A stretch of 64,000 nt of DNA, from assembly GCF_009870125.1 (NCBI RefSeq), contig NC_046683.1, positions 54,389,869-54,453,868 of the forward strand. The letters run 5' to 3'. This DNA is from Drosophila pseudoobscura (taxonomy: Eukaryota > Arthropoda > Insecta > Diptera > Drosophilidae). The notes below the pieces were generated by a model that saw nothing but the letters and a program-made list of their open reading frames with translations, was not told the DNA's origin and ran no database searches. Within the stretch, counting starts at the first letter, position 1. Each line of letters starts with the position of its first letter. The translations under genes and the position numbers were made by a program. Positions 34,741-46,500 of the stretch are shown here, piece after piece.

Positions 34741-37700
34741 TCACTTATTTGTTCGCATATTCTCATTCAGATAGCTCGAGACATAGTTTGTGATAAAAGT
34801 AGATGCCGTTCCCCCTGCCGAACCGTACTCGCGGTCGTGCCCGGGTGCTCTCTGCTCCTGACTTCTTTCGGGTGCAGATGGTTTGTAGGTGTATTGAAAA
34901 CGATAGGGGGGGTATGTGGAGGAGGAGACTGTGGCGGCAGCAGCTGGGGGATAGTGGGCTTCTACGGACGGAGTCGGATATGCGACTCCTCTACGCTCGT
35001 TGATTTCACGTCGTGGCTCGACATCTTGGGTCTTGGTCTTTTTTTTGGCATTCCCGCAGCTGGAGAACGGAGGCTTTCTCAGCAGAGGAGGCAATGGCAT
35101 GAGCTTCGCCTGAAATTCACTTCCTGAAGCGGCAGCGGTAGTTGCAACATTCAAAGGCAGCCTGTAGGAGGTGGATGATGGATATATGTAGGGGGGCGGC
35201 TCAAACAAGGCCGTGTGGTGTTGCTTATGTACGCGCTGCTGGTGCTGTTGCTGATGTTGCTGTTGCTTCTGTTGCTGTTGCTGATGTTGCTGTTGCTTCT
35301 GTTGCTGTTGCTGCTGTTGCTGCTTTTGCTGCTGCTGCAGCTGCTCTTGCTGATGCTGTTTCTTCTGATGTTGCTGCAGCTGCTGTTGTTGTTGCTGTTT
35401 CTGATGATACTGCTTGTGGGACTCCTCTACTACCACCGGCCTCTGCGGGTAGTGGTACAGAATGTCCCGCTGCTGCTCCGTCTGATGCTGCTGCGGCTGA
35501 TGCTGCTGCGGCTGATGCTGATGATGCTCCGGCTGATGCTGATGCTGCTCCGGCTGATGCTGATGATGCTCCGGCTGATGCTGATGATGCTTCGGCTGAT
35601 GCTGCTCCGGCTGATGCTGATGATGCTCCGGCTGATGCTGATGATGCTTCGTCTGATGCTGCTCCGGCTGATGCTGATGATGCTTCGGCTGATGCTGATG
35701 CTGCTGCGGCTGATGCTGATGATGCTTCGGCTGATGCTGCTCCGGCTGATGCTGATGCTGCTGCTGCAGCGGCTGCTGTTGATGGAATGGGTTCTGCAAC
35801 AGCAATTGTTGCTGATGCTGTCGCCAGGACAAAATGCGCTGTCGGTTACGTATACGCACATCCAAATATTGGAGATCTGCTTTCAGTTTTCGCTGCTGCT
35901 TCTCCTTGTCCGCATTCAGCTTGTCCTCTGCCTTTTTGCTTTGCTTCATTTTGTACTGAAACATATGCTCATCGTCCGCCCGCTCGTTGAGAATGGTCGT
36001 GAGGGCTGTGTGGAAGAAACGTGCTTGCTTTTCTTCCTGGAGCTTCAGGTTCTGGTGCATGACCTTCAGTTTCTCCAGCTGACCAATGGACTCGAGTATA
36101 TTCTGCTGACACAAAACCTGATGATGCTGCGCCGATAAGTGCGGAATTGTGTGATGCTGGAGCGGCGGCTGATCAAAGAGATTCTGTAGCTGTTGTTGTG
36201 TTTGCGAAGAGTGGCCCGGATGCGTGTCGAGGCTCTGCTGCCTCCACGGATGCTCCATTGCACTGGGAAGTGCTTGCGTTTCCCCATCCGCATGCTGGTG
36301 CCTGTAGCTCTGATTGGTCAGATCCATGGCACTGTTGTGGCAGGCGCTGCTTGGCTGAAATTGGTCCACGTTCGGCAGGACGCTATGATGCAGTAATCGC
36401 TGAGAGAGTAGAGAATGTTCTCCCGCCGCTTCTGAGGACGTGGCGTTTGATGTAACTCCAAAGGAACTGTTGACGGTTACGGGAACAGAATAATAATGAG
36501 CCTGTGGCTCGGGTCGGGCCTCAACCCTGGGCGGAGGCTGTATATGATGGACGGACGGATATATCGGGTCGTTTGGGATGTGCAAGGGCGCCATCTCCGA
36601 TCGCTGGCGTGGCTCCGGATGGGGCAGCTGCTGGGTTTCGGTTAGATTTCCGCTAGTTTGTTGCACCCGTTCCTCTTGGCTTTCAGCTCTTGCGGCACCT
36701 TTATTGCGTTCTCCATTGTTTTCTACTTCGATGAAGTTTGCCGTTGCTTGCACTTCCGGTTTGCTCCTCAGGTCATCCAGGAGACCCATTTTTAGATCGC
36801 GAAATTGGTTGTCTGGGTTGTGCCAACGCAAACAGGGATATGGCTGATCCGACGGAACCCCCTTCTCCGACATCAACTGTGTGCTGACTTTAATCACGCT
36901 GTGGCCTTGATCCTGCATTGAGTGTGGCCCTCTTGCTGGTTCCGTCACTTCTGATTTGTTCTTTATGCCATCATCAGCATCGTCGTCATCATCAACATTG
37001 CGAGCACTTTCAGCATTTAGATTGGGCATATGTATGGGCTCCTCCTTCGTGGCCATGGGGTTTGCTCTGAGAGCATCAGCTTCCTTAGTTTCCATACTCG
37101 TATCCTTTCCATTGCCGTCTGCCATGATCATCTGATGGTGTGTGCTATCTGGAGGAGCCTCCTTGGAGCTGCTTTGTACACCAGCCACCTGTCCCTTCTT
37201 CAGTTTTTTGGCCACGAATCGGGCCCGTCCAGTTCCAACGGGAAACTTGAGCATGCGGAGACAATATTCTGTATTACTGGATAATTTATCAAAGCTATTC
37301 ACTACCGAGCTGCCTCGCTGTTGCAGATTGCTGCGTGCCAGATTTTTGGGGATGAAGAGGCGTTCTTCGGAGAACACGCTGGCCCTACGCTTCTTTGTCT
37401 CGGCTCTAAAAGAAAACATGCATTTTTCGAACTATTATTTGAACCAAATGAAATATAATTTAGGCGTACATCGAAAGCGAATGCCTTTCCTCAAGCACCA
37501 GAGGTCTGTTGTCTCTGTGTGTTTTAACTGGCCTACGCTTCAGGCTCTTATATGCAGGTTTTGGTTTATCAGAACCTTTCTGAGGCTTTCCCTTATCGCT
37601 GATTATATTCTCCAGCGACTGTCCATCAAATGTTTTGTTTTCCTTTGGCCGATTGCTGCTGAATTAAATATGTTAGTGATATAATTTTGGGTATTCTATT

Positions 37701-37825
37701 TTGTTAGCTCCCTTGTCAACAACCTACCCCTCGTTTGTGCCTTGTACCGCGTCCGCATCCAGCCTACTCATTGGCTGAGATCTAGAATCAGACACCTGCT
37801 GTAACTCCGGTTCGGGCGCGACCAT
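34741..37825 (-). CDS. Gene E: Gln/His-rich protein with a coiled coil (uncharacterised)
   Basis: Three exons, 37728-37825, 37470-37658 and 34741-37405, total 2952 nt, 983 aa; ATG at 37823-37825. The N-terminal ~150 residues are basic (KKRRASVFSEERLFIPKNL; RFVAKKLKKGQ). Residues near 250-500 are His/Gln/Pro-rich and disordered. Residues about 530-620 form a strong predicted coiled coil (IGQLEKLKVMHQNLKLQEEK; KKAEDKLNADKEKQQRKLK). After that come QHQPEHHQ repeats (about 634-741), a Gln/Lys run and a Pro/Tyr-rich tail ending MRTNK. No catalytic motif is present. The coiled coil suggests oligomerisation or a structural role (inference). Length and reading frame are intact through all the repeats. 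Confidence 0.75.
35470..35790. repeat. Imperfect 18-30 bp repeat array coding His/Gln/Pro in gene E
   Basis: Units built from GGCTGATGCTGATGATGCT and GGCTGATGCTGCTCC alternate irregularly. On the minus strand they encode QHQPEHHQHQPEQH-type repeats. The remaining CAG-rich DNA on either side (35225-35400) encodes Gln with occasional His or Lys. Confidence 0.9.
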
Positions 37826-40637
37826 GTCGCGTCTGTAACTGCCACTGCCAGCCAATTTGCACTCTCCTTTTAAGGCAATTGCACATGTATGTATTTATTT
37901 ACGGGTTATCTTTTTTTCCTTTCGCCAGCTCGTCGGGGTTAGCGCTGAGGCTAGTGCCAGGCGGGGCTCCAAGTCGGTTGGGTTTGAAATTTGATTGCTT
38001 TAATTGAATTCGCAAAACAATGCGTTGTCGGTAGGAGCGAATATGAGCTATTAACTGGGCGGCGGGCGGGGTGTTGCTGTAAATAAATAATGAAAATAAA
38101 CTAGAGCATACTTTCGTGGAAATTTCTTAGGTCGATCGAGCCTAGATTTAGCTACTCCGATATCCAATGTGCGAATGTACATATCCTTAATTATATTATA
38201 ATGAAAGCGATTTTGTACATTAATGCCTAGATTTAAAACTGTATATATACATACATACCAGTAGATTTTATCCCAAGGGTTTATATTTGAAAAAAAAAAG
38301 AATTTGAATTAATTAATTAATTAATTAAATACATTTTTCTTAATTAAAATAAATATTTATTTATATTTAAAATACATAAATATATTTAATATTTAAATTA
38401 TTTAATTTTTGAATTAAATCTATTTCATATATAAATTTAGCACATAAAAGTAGCACAGTAAAACAGCCATATTAAATTTTAATATTTAAAATACCATATT
38501 AAGCACAAATGCAATTTATTTATTTGAAAGTATTTTTATTAATATGTATAATACTTGTATGTTTATGGAAATGTAGATTCCCTTTAATTTCACTAATGCT
38601 TGTATTTATAATGTAACTTTAACTGAAATATTTTTTTTATTGTTTAAATTGTATAGTATTTTTTTATTTAAATTTAAATATGGCTGTTTTGTTTTACTGT
38701 GCTACTTTTTCTCTAAGTGTTGAAAATCTCATGCTCTTTACCTGCTCGATGGCACTCGTATTCCTTTTTATCTGGATAAATCCAACTCCGCCACAATGCA
38801 TCCCCTTTCAAGAGATATCACACTATCCGTCATATGAATATTGTTTGTACTCGTCAATATTTGTAAACACAAATGGAGCTCTGTTTGGCAGAGCAAAAAT
38901 CAAATCTTTAACTGTGTGCCGCCTGTCCACTCTCCCAGAAGACACCCCGTAGACCGGATCCGAAGTGTTGTCTTACTGCCGCACAGACTGTGTTCAGATT
39001 CGTCCACGTCGCCGGCGAAATACGATGCGCGCTGGCCAGCCAAGGCCGCCGTAGACAGGCCTAACAGGTGTAGACTGGCACAACCGAAATGAGAATGAGA
39101 ATGAATGCAATTGAAATTCGCTAATATTATTACATGGCCCGAGGGCGATAAAAGCAACAGCCATTCAAACGTCGGTCCCCGGCAATTATGGGGTAAAGCT
39201 CCCACCTTCAATGGAAGGGCGCTGAAATAATAACGCACACCCACCGGCTCGCTCTCCAATAGATATTGCCGTCCAGATATAAGCTTACGGAACCGGACAC
39301 GGACAAACCTACCCCTCACCTGACCCCTTCACTAGGGTTCAACTGGAGGGACAAGCAGACTAAGGACACGTCAGCGCCAGCTGACCAGGCATGTGACGTG
39401 GCCGCTACGCTTAGAATTCTATATTGTAAGTACTAGTATTATTTTTATACTCGAGGCTACTCGAAGTAGTGCCGCTGTAAGTATAAATGCAATTATCTTA
39501 CAGATCTATAAATAGTTCAATAGGAAAGGGAGTCGAGTGCGAGCACATCTCTATTACTCTTTTTTTTTTAATAATAGAACCAAATTGAATGACTAAAAAT
39601 TAATTTTTAATTTGTATTACAATTTGAGCATGTGCAATTCATTTGTTTGCTCAATTTAAAAACAACTGCCAGTTCGAGTTAAGTTCAGTTGATTTGAACT
39701 AACTCCAAGAACAAGCGTTAGAGATATGTGGTCTATCGATTCTGATATTTTCTTGCTTCTTCGTTTCTTTTTTCCTTTTTAAGCAGAAAAAAGGAAGAAG
39801 TTGCAAATCGGATTGATTTAAGGAAATATATTGAGAGAATAAAAAATAGTACAAAGAAAATAAGGGAATGAAAATGTTATCGAAAAATGGGTTCATGTAA
39901 ATATCAACAGATGGCACATATTATGTAAAATAATCGCGACAGCTGCAGCAACCATATATAGAACAAAGATAGGGTATATAAACTTCCAAACGCAGGCCTT
40001 TTCAATTTCGCTCTCTCTAATCGTGCTTCTCTGCATCGCACCAAAACGTTCCTCAATTTCCACTGGATTGCATTCAGTTTTTTCAAGCAATTTCACTTTG
40101 TCGCGCAGTTCTAGCGATTATCCTGTCAATTTACCTCTTTTGTTTAAACCTTTTTTTCTACATAATCAAATAAAAGGGAGTGGTTAAATTATTGTAGGAA
40201 AATGATTCATCAATCAGGGCTGAATATCCTGGCTAGCACGTAAATCTCAACCGAATTTCAATATCGATGATCAAAGAGTACGATTAACCCATTGTCATAC
40301 AGTGGGTATTAATATACAGTTCACGAAAATGATACAACTTAAAGATATTGTGGCCTTTTTGTTTTTGTTTAAACAAAGAGAAATAATTTATCTAGTAAAA
40401 GATTTTACAAATGGTACTTTTTTCCCTGTTTAACTCAAGTGGCACATCTGTTTAAATAAAAGGGGGGTTAAGTGGGCTAAGTTCGTTTTTACATCGGTAT
40501 ATTTTGCAGTATATATTGAAAATTAGACGGTATATTTCTGATGGTCAGACCGTATATTTTATCACTGAAGACGAAGCAGAAAGGAAAACAAAACATTTTC
40601 CAATAAAAACCAAAACAAAACTGTTGTACGGAGTAAT
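37826..40637. other. AT-rich spacer between gene E and the MOSMO orthologue
   Basis: This contains a TTAATTAA run (38310-38327), an inverted-repeat element (about 38446-38718) and an unexplained GC-richer block at 38920-39420. That block reads like an old mobile-element fragment but has no identifiable protein. The rest is AT-rich upstream sequence. No gene is supported. Confidence 0.5.
38446..38718. mobile_element. MITE-like inverted-repeat element
   Basis: The arm TAGCACAGTAAAACAGCCAT (start 38451) is mirrored at 38677-38704 as TATGGCTGTTTT...TACTGTGCTA, with 5 extra bases in the right arm. The arms extend outward a few bases further. The inside (about 200 bp) is AT-rich and non-coding. 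The right end, through TTTTTCTCTAAGTG, resembles the end at about 45163-45210, suggesting a family. Confidence 0.55.
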
Positions 40638-41218
40638 ATGGATAAATTAACAACAATAAGTGCAACGCTATTTATGGCCGCCGATGTGTTCGCCATAGTG
40701 AGTCTGGCGCTGCCTGATTGGATTATTACCGAGTCTGGCACAGGTGATGCGGAAGTGATGGAAGACGGCTTTCCAAATCGCATGAAAACATTGCTGACAA
40801 ACCCTATTATATTTCAGGAGACATACGCTTGGGTCTAATGTGGACCTGCATGACCCTCTACAACCGGCCACAAGTGTGCTACACCCCCGACCTACAGCCC
40901 GAGTGGCTGATTGCATTGGTATGCATTTTCATGGGCTGCATTTGCATCACAACGACTGTGATCCTGCTGGCCTCCTCGTCGTGCAATCGAAATGTCATAC
41001 CCTATGCCCGATGGGTGGGCTTTGCGGCCATGGTGCTGTTCTGCATGGCCGCAGTTGTCTTTCCATTGGGCTTCCACATCGAGGAGATCGGGGGACAGGC
41101 CTACCAGCTGCCCAATACCTTTAAGATTGGCATATCCTACATTATGTTTGTGCTGGCACTGTGGATAACCGTGGTGTCGGAACTGTTTGCGGGGAAGGTG
41201 TGCTTGCCGCACTTTTAG
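40638..41218 (+). CDS. Mosmo: MOSMO (C16orf52/ATTHOG) orthologue, four-TM modulator of Smoothened
   Basis: Two exons, 40638-40743 and 40818-41218 (intron of 74 bp), give 507 nt, 168 aa. It aligns end to end with vertebrate MOSMO: MDKL start, FxAADxFAIxSxAxPDWI, PEW before TM2, YARWxxFxxMxLFCMAAxxFPxGF in TM3, EIGGQxYxLPN, and an FAGKVCLP end. Four hydrophobic segments and the extracellular GLMWTC/VCYTP cysteine pair place it in the claudin/PMP22-like superfamily. In vertebrates MOSMO works at the plasma membrane with MEGF8 and MGRN1 to lower surface Smoothened and so dampen Hedgehog signalling. The fly role is inferred by orthology. The ATG context and family N-terminus fix the start. Confidence 0.93.
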
Positions 41219-43552
41219 AGAAGAAACGGTATCACTTGGTTCTTGATATTGTTTGCAGTTTGCTCTGTGATTTGTTATACGTTTTGTTTCTGTCTTTTGT
41301 TTCTCATACTGAATCTGTAGCCGAGAGCCCACTCCGCAACACACAGATCCGTCTTGACCTAACGTTCGGATTCGAATCTCTTTCTTTAGCTCTTAATTAG
41401 TTTTAGTTTATACATTTTTATAAGTCAAATATATACATTTATTTATTTCAAAAGTAAGCGCACTCACATTTAACCTGGGAACACGCACTGACGCACTGCC
41501 ACTTGCGACGCTTTGATGGAAACTGAAATGCTGGAGCGGCAGATCCACTTTAATCGCCACTTGAGCGCTGATTAGGGGCTTTGCGCCCCTTTTTACTGGA
41601 GATCGGCAAACGCTGACCAACCACTCCTTGATGGAATAAACAAACCTATCGATCTGATGATATTCGATGCCAGCCAAGGGAGAACTTCGCTGACTTAAGC
41701 ATTAATTTGCCTAGATTGTTTATAGAACAGAATTCTGTTTGTAAACCAAGATCAGAGCGAGATGAATCGATGTATTTTCTCCGAAGCAAGGAACTTGAGA
41801 AATTTTTGTTTCCAATCATAATAATATTTGAATTAGGGAGGGGTATTCGTATAAGGGGTCGCCTAAACCGCTTTTACTATCCACTTTCTATCCACTCAAA
41901 TCAATATCTTTCTATAAAACATTGCTCTATCACATTAACTGGTGGCAGACCAACATTTGGAACTGTGTTCAGTCGTCGTTGAGGATCATGCGTATTGATC
42001 TGTTGTAATGGATTCAAAATTTCTTTATAGACTCCCAAAGTAATCGCCTAGTACCGTAGGTAATCAGTTATAAAATCCTGCGGCTCGAGCTATTTATTAC
42101 TGGAGGAAGAATTCCATTCCAAGCAAATAACATGTTCAGCTAATGAGTTTTCAATGATTACTGATTTTATTTTGGTGAAATGTGCGTCTTTTATACAATT
42201 GGTTACAATGGCTTGCAATGGTTTTACCGCCATAAAACGACGGTCGCGTTTTGCTGCCATAAATACATCCATTACTGCCTGTTCCATCGCCTATTTGTTT
42301 AGGTCAATGGTCCATCTTCACAGCATATTTATTTGTGTTCTCTTATAGTCTGAAATAGAATCCGAATTCCAAAATTGGTTAGGATCCTTTTTACCGATGA
42401 TATTACCTGACCTACACTCCATGACCCTTAAGATCTCTGAAGAATACTGTACAAAAATATTCTTGAAAATAAAAACCACATATTTTAAGGATTTAATTTA
42501 TTTACTTATTAATATTCTACGAATTTTCATAGATTCAAGCTAATTTAATAATATCAAATACATATATTTCAATGGATCTATCATAGTTATAGAACTACTG
42601 CATTTTGAGGATTACATATATGTATGCTTTGGATGCTTTTTGTTGTTTTGTTTTGAATATAGATAGCTTAATAGTTTCGGGGAAGTGGAGAGTTTACAAA
42701 TAGATTGAAATATAAATCCATCTGTGTTTATAGCAGGTCTGTTTCCATCGGAGGTATAGTGTACATATTCTGTTGGGATATGTTAGGTACTCAAGATGCA
42801 GTTATTGAGCTCATATTTCTCTTAAAAATAGTTCACTTTGGTGGCCTTTATCTTAGACAGTAATATAGATACATGTAGCATCGTTATTTGGGGCTCTGAG
42901 TAGTTAGTAAAAAAAAGGTTTTAGTAAAAAAATATATAGAGTTTTAGTTTGAGTTTGCTTTTGATTCTTTAAAAGAATTAAAACTAGTGTTGCTCGAAAG
43001 TATATAAACAGTATATGATCCATGGCACATAAATATACATAAATATATTGATATATAACAAATTATTTATAGCGGAAGAAGGGAAAGTACATACATACTC
43101 GCATTTTTAAATGTGAATTAGACTGGCTCAGTAAATTTACTATAAGGATATAAGCATATATGTATTTTGTTTGCTATATTTATTGGGTGATAATTTCTGG
43201 GGATTGATTTGCATTTTCTTTGTCTAGCATAATTTTAATTCGAATCGTACATATGTATGTATATAATTATTCGCTGTTTAAGTGATCGCTATGCATAAAT
43301 CGTACGAAATATTTAATAACATTTTAACATCTACCAACTAACTAAAAAACAAAGTTTTGGCTAACAAATACTTAACATGTGTGTGTGTGTGTGTGTGTGC
43401 AACGTATTTTAAATGCTTGCATATTTATTAAAAACTAAAATGAAAAGCTAAGCAAATAAATAAGAAGATGCCTTGAAGTGACGCTAAGATTATGCATATA
43501 TGTATGTGTAAATATATCCTTTAAATAGTATCAAAGTCCGTCGAGGATGTTT
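41219..43552. other. Spacer with 3' UTRs of MOSMO orthologue (+) and Ac76E (-)
   Basis: The genes are convergent. The sequence is AT-rich from 42450 onward and has a GT tract at 43378-43400. A 65-codon minus-strand open frame at 42090-42287 has coding-like composition but no recognised homology (see findings). No further gene is supported. Confidence 0.5.
43378..43400. repeat. (GT)n microsatellite
   Basis: About eleven GT units in the 3' region of Ac76E. Confidence 0.9.
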
Positions 43553-46500
43553 CTACAATTTCCCATCGAATGGTGTCTTTACAAAGTAGGTGACTAGATT
43601 GCCCTTGCCCTTCACGTAGGTGAGGCCACGGCACTCGCACTCATAGCCGGCGGCCATCAGTATCTTTGCTGTATTCTCCGTTGTCTGTCATGGATGGAAA
43701 TATATGTATGTATATTGTAGTGGAATCTATGGTGCTCTCTGTAGACTCACCTGTAGCCGTCCCATGACGCCGCACGAGTCCATGCGGGAGGCAACGTTAA
43801 CTGTATTACTCCAAATATCATATTGTGGCTTCTGGGCACCAATCACGCCCGCAATGACTGGGCCGTGGTTGAGGCCGATGCGGAGACGGAAACGTTGAAA
43901 CGATTCGCGATTAATCGAATCCAATATGGACATCAAAGCAATCGCAAACTCAACCAATATGACCACGTTGTGCTCCTCGGTGCGCTTTTCATCCTTTTTA
44001 TTCAGAGCGGAAAGGAAAGAGAGAGTAAATTTCGTTAGTCCTGTATTCGATTTTGTCTTTATTGCCCTGTACCCCCAACCCGGAAAACCAATTGAGCGTT
44101 TTTCCGTCCCTCTGGCCTCTGGCCCCTGGCCCCTGGCCTCTAGCTCTAGCTAATCCTAATTCCTGCCCAATGGACTACTACCCTCATTTGGCGACCCTTT
44201 TTTTATTTTATTTTCTCTCCTTCATTCCTTTTTTGTTGGGATCCAATGGGATTTGATTTTCCCTTTTGTTTGGTAGTTATAAAAATTTAATTAAAGTTCT
44301 AAGCTGCGATTAAAAGGCATTTGAACAGTAAATAACATTTTGCTCCAATTGGGGCGAGGATCCAGCACATAAAGGGGATTGGGTGGAATTTTAAAAGAAT
44401 TTTTATTAGATTTAATTGCAAGCATTTAATTGAATGTCAGAACATGCTGTGTAATTTATATTTTTATTTAAACATTTAAGCAGACTGAAATATATTGAAC
44501 GACTGGAAGAAGCACGTGGGAATCTGGTTAAATTTAATTGCAAGCATTTAAACGTCAAACTCTGCAATCCAGAGAAAAAGCCCCTGAGAATCGAATAGAT
44601 TAAAAAATATATACATATATATACACAAATTTAAATGAAATATTATGCATATTGAAATTACATATATTTCATATTTAAAAAAGTATATATATGTATTTCC
44701 TATTCAAATTAAATATATTTGGTATGTAAATTGAATATATTTCATATTTAGAAAATATATATTTTATTTTTAATATTAAATATCTTTCATATTGAGATAA
44801 AATATTAATGAAATATTTTTTTTAATATGTCATATATTTTATATCTAAAAAAATATATTTCATTAGACAATTTAGAAAATATATATTTTATTTTCAAATT
44901 AAATATATATCATATTTAGATAAAATATTAATGAAATATATTTTATTTAATATTAAATATATTTTATATATTAGAAATATATAATTTATTTTTAATTAAA
45001 ATATATTTATTATTTTAATGAAATATATGTCCCAAAAATGTAATATATTATGTATATTCTAAAGTTTTTTATATTTATATTTAACACATTTATGTTTAAA
45101 TCAAAGTGAATTCTCTTAAATTTTCTTTTTCCTCTTATTTGAAGCCCGAATATATAATTGAAATATGACTGCGTTTCTTTTGACTATGCCATTTTTCTCT
45201 GAGTGTGGGTAAATGATATTCTTGTTGTTAAACTTTTAAGAATTTTACACACTTGACTAACTTTCAGAAGGAAAGGACTGTTCATGTTTTGAAGAGAGAC
45301 TTACCGCAAAGCTACGTGACTAGATTAGTCAATCGTATCGGGAGTGTTGGAATGTTGTTATTTACAAGATTAGTGAAAGCATTGAAAAGACAAGGATTAC
45401 AAGACGATATACACACATGTACAGACGTGGGGGGGTGGGGAATATGGGTTCTTACCGTAGCGCCGTCTTCCTTGCCTGGCCTCAGACCCGAGGCGCACAT
45501 ATAGGTGCTGGCTATAGTTTTGATCTTTTCGATGCCACTGAACTTTGGCTTCAACAACAACTGAAATACGGAATACCAGAACGGTGGGCTATAGATCTAC
45601 CGAAATACAAGCGGGGTGGGGGGATCTACCTTATCGAAATCACATATAATTTCGTTCAAGAGACGCAAACACTCCAGGCCCTGTTTGTTGACATCCGTTT
45701 CGTCGTAGAACTCCTTGTAGTTGGGTATCGAGGCAAACATGACGGCCACGCACGAGTAGCTCTCGTGGTAGAGCTCTGTGGAGCGCTCCAAGTGCAGGAA
45801 ATGCGTTGCCACGTGCGCGGGCAGAATGTTCTCCAACAGAATCTGAAATGAAATTGGAAAATTTAGAATTTTTCTTTTAAGTTTCGGTGGACGTGAGACT
45901 TGCCTTGTTGATGCCCCGCATCGTTTCCACCTCCTCCTGTTCCACTTTGAGTTTGGCCTTCCACAGAAAATCCGTGCGTGCCACATACTCGCCCTGGCGA
46001 TCCAGAGTGTGCAACACCAATATGACCACCATCAAGAGCAGGAATCCCTTGATCTCCAAGGGCAACCTGGGGGGAATCGAACAACGGAATGCAGACGGAT
46101 GCACGGAGGTGTCTTTGGACAGCCCTTACCCATATTCGATGTTCTGCCGATTGTACTGTACGTAGAGATCACTGTAGCCCAGCACTGTGACCTGCCCTAT
46201 CAAGGCCACCAGCATGGCGATTAGCTTCAGGATAAAACCCGATCGAAGGAAGGCCGAAATCCCCGCCAGGCTGATGGCACAGCAGTACAGAAAGATGGGG
46301 GCAATGGGTATGGCATGGGCAATGTCCAGCGGCTGCAGGCTCTCCTCCAGCAGGGTGAGATTTGCGAAGTCCATCGAGAAATTGCCGGCCAGAAGGGCGG
46401 TGCCGTTCAAGGGCTCGCTGCCCAGCTCCTCGGGCAACGTAAAGTTAATCTAAAACGACACATTTATTGGGAGATGATGTGCCATGGCAACGATATGCAA

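Noticed and set aside
35142..36138. Plus-strand Ala/Asp-rich and Leu-rich open frames opposite gene E
   Set aside because: Shadows of the CAG/CAT repeat in gene E. They are pure repeat translations with no start context.
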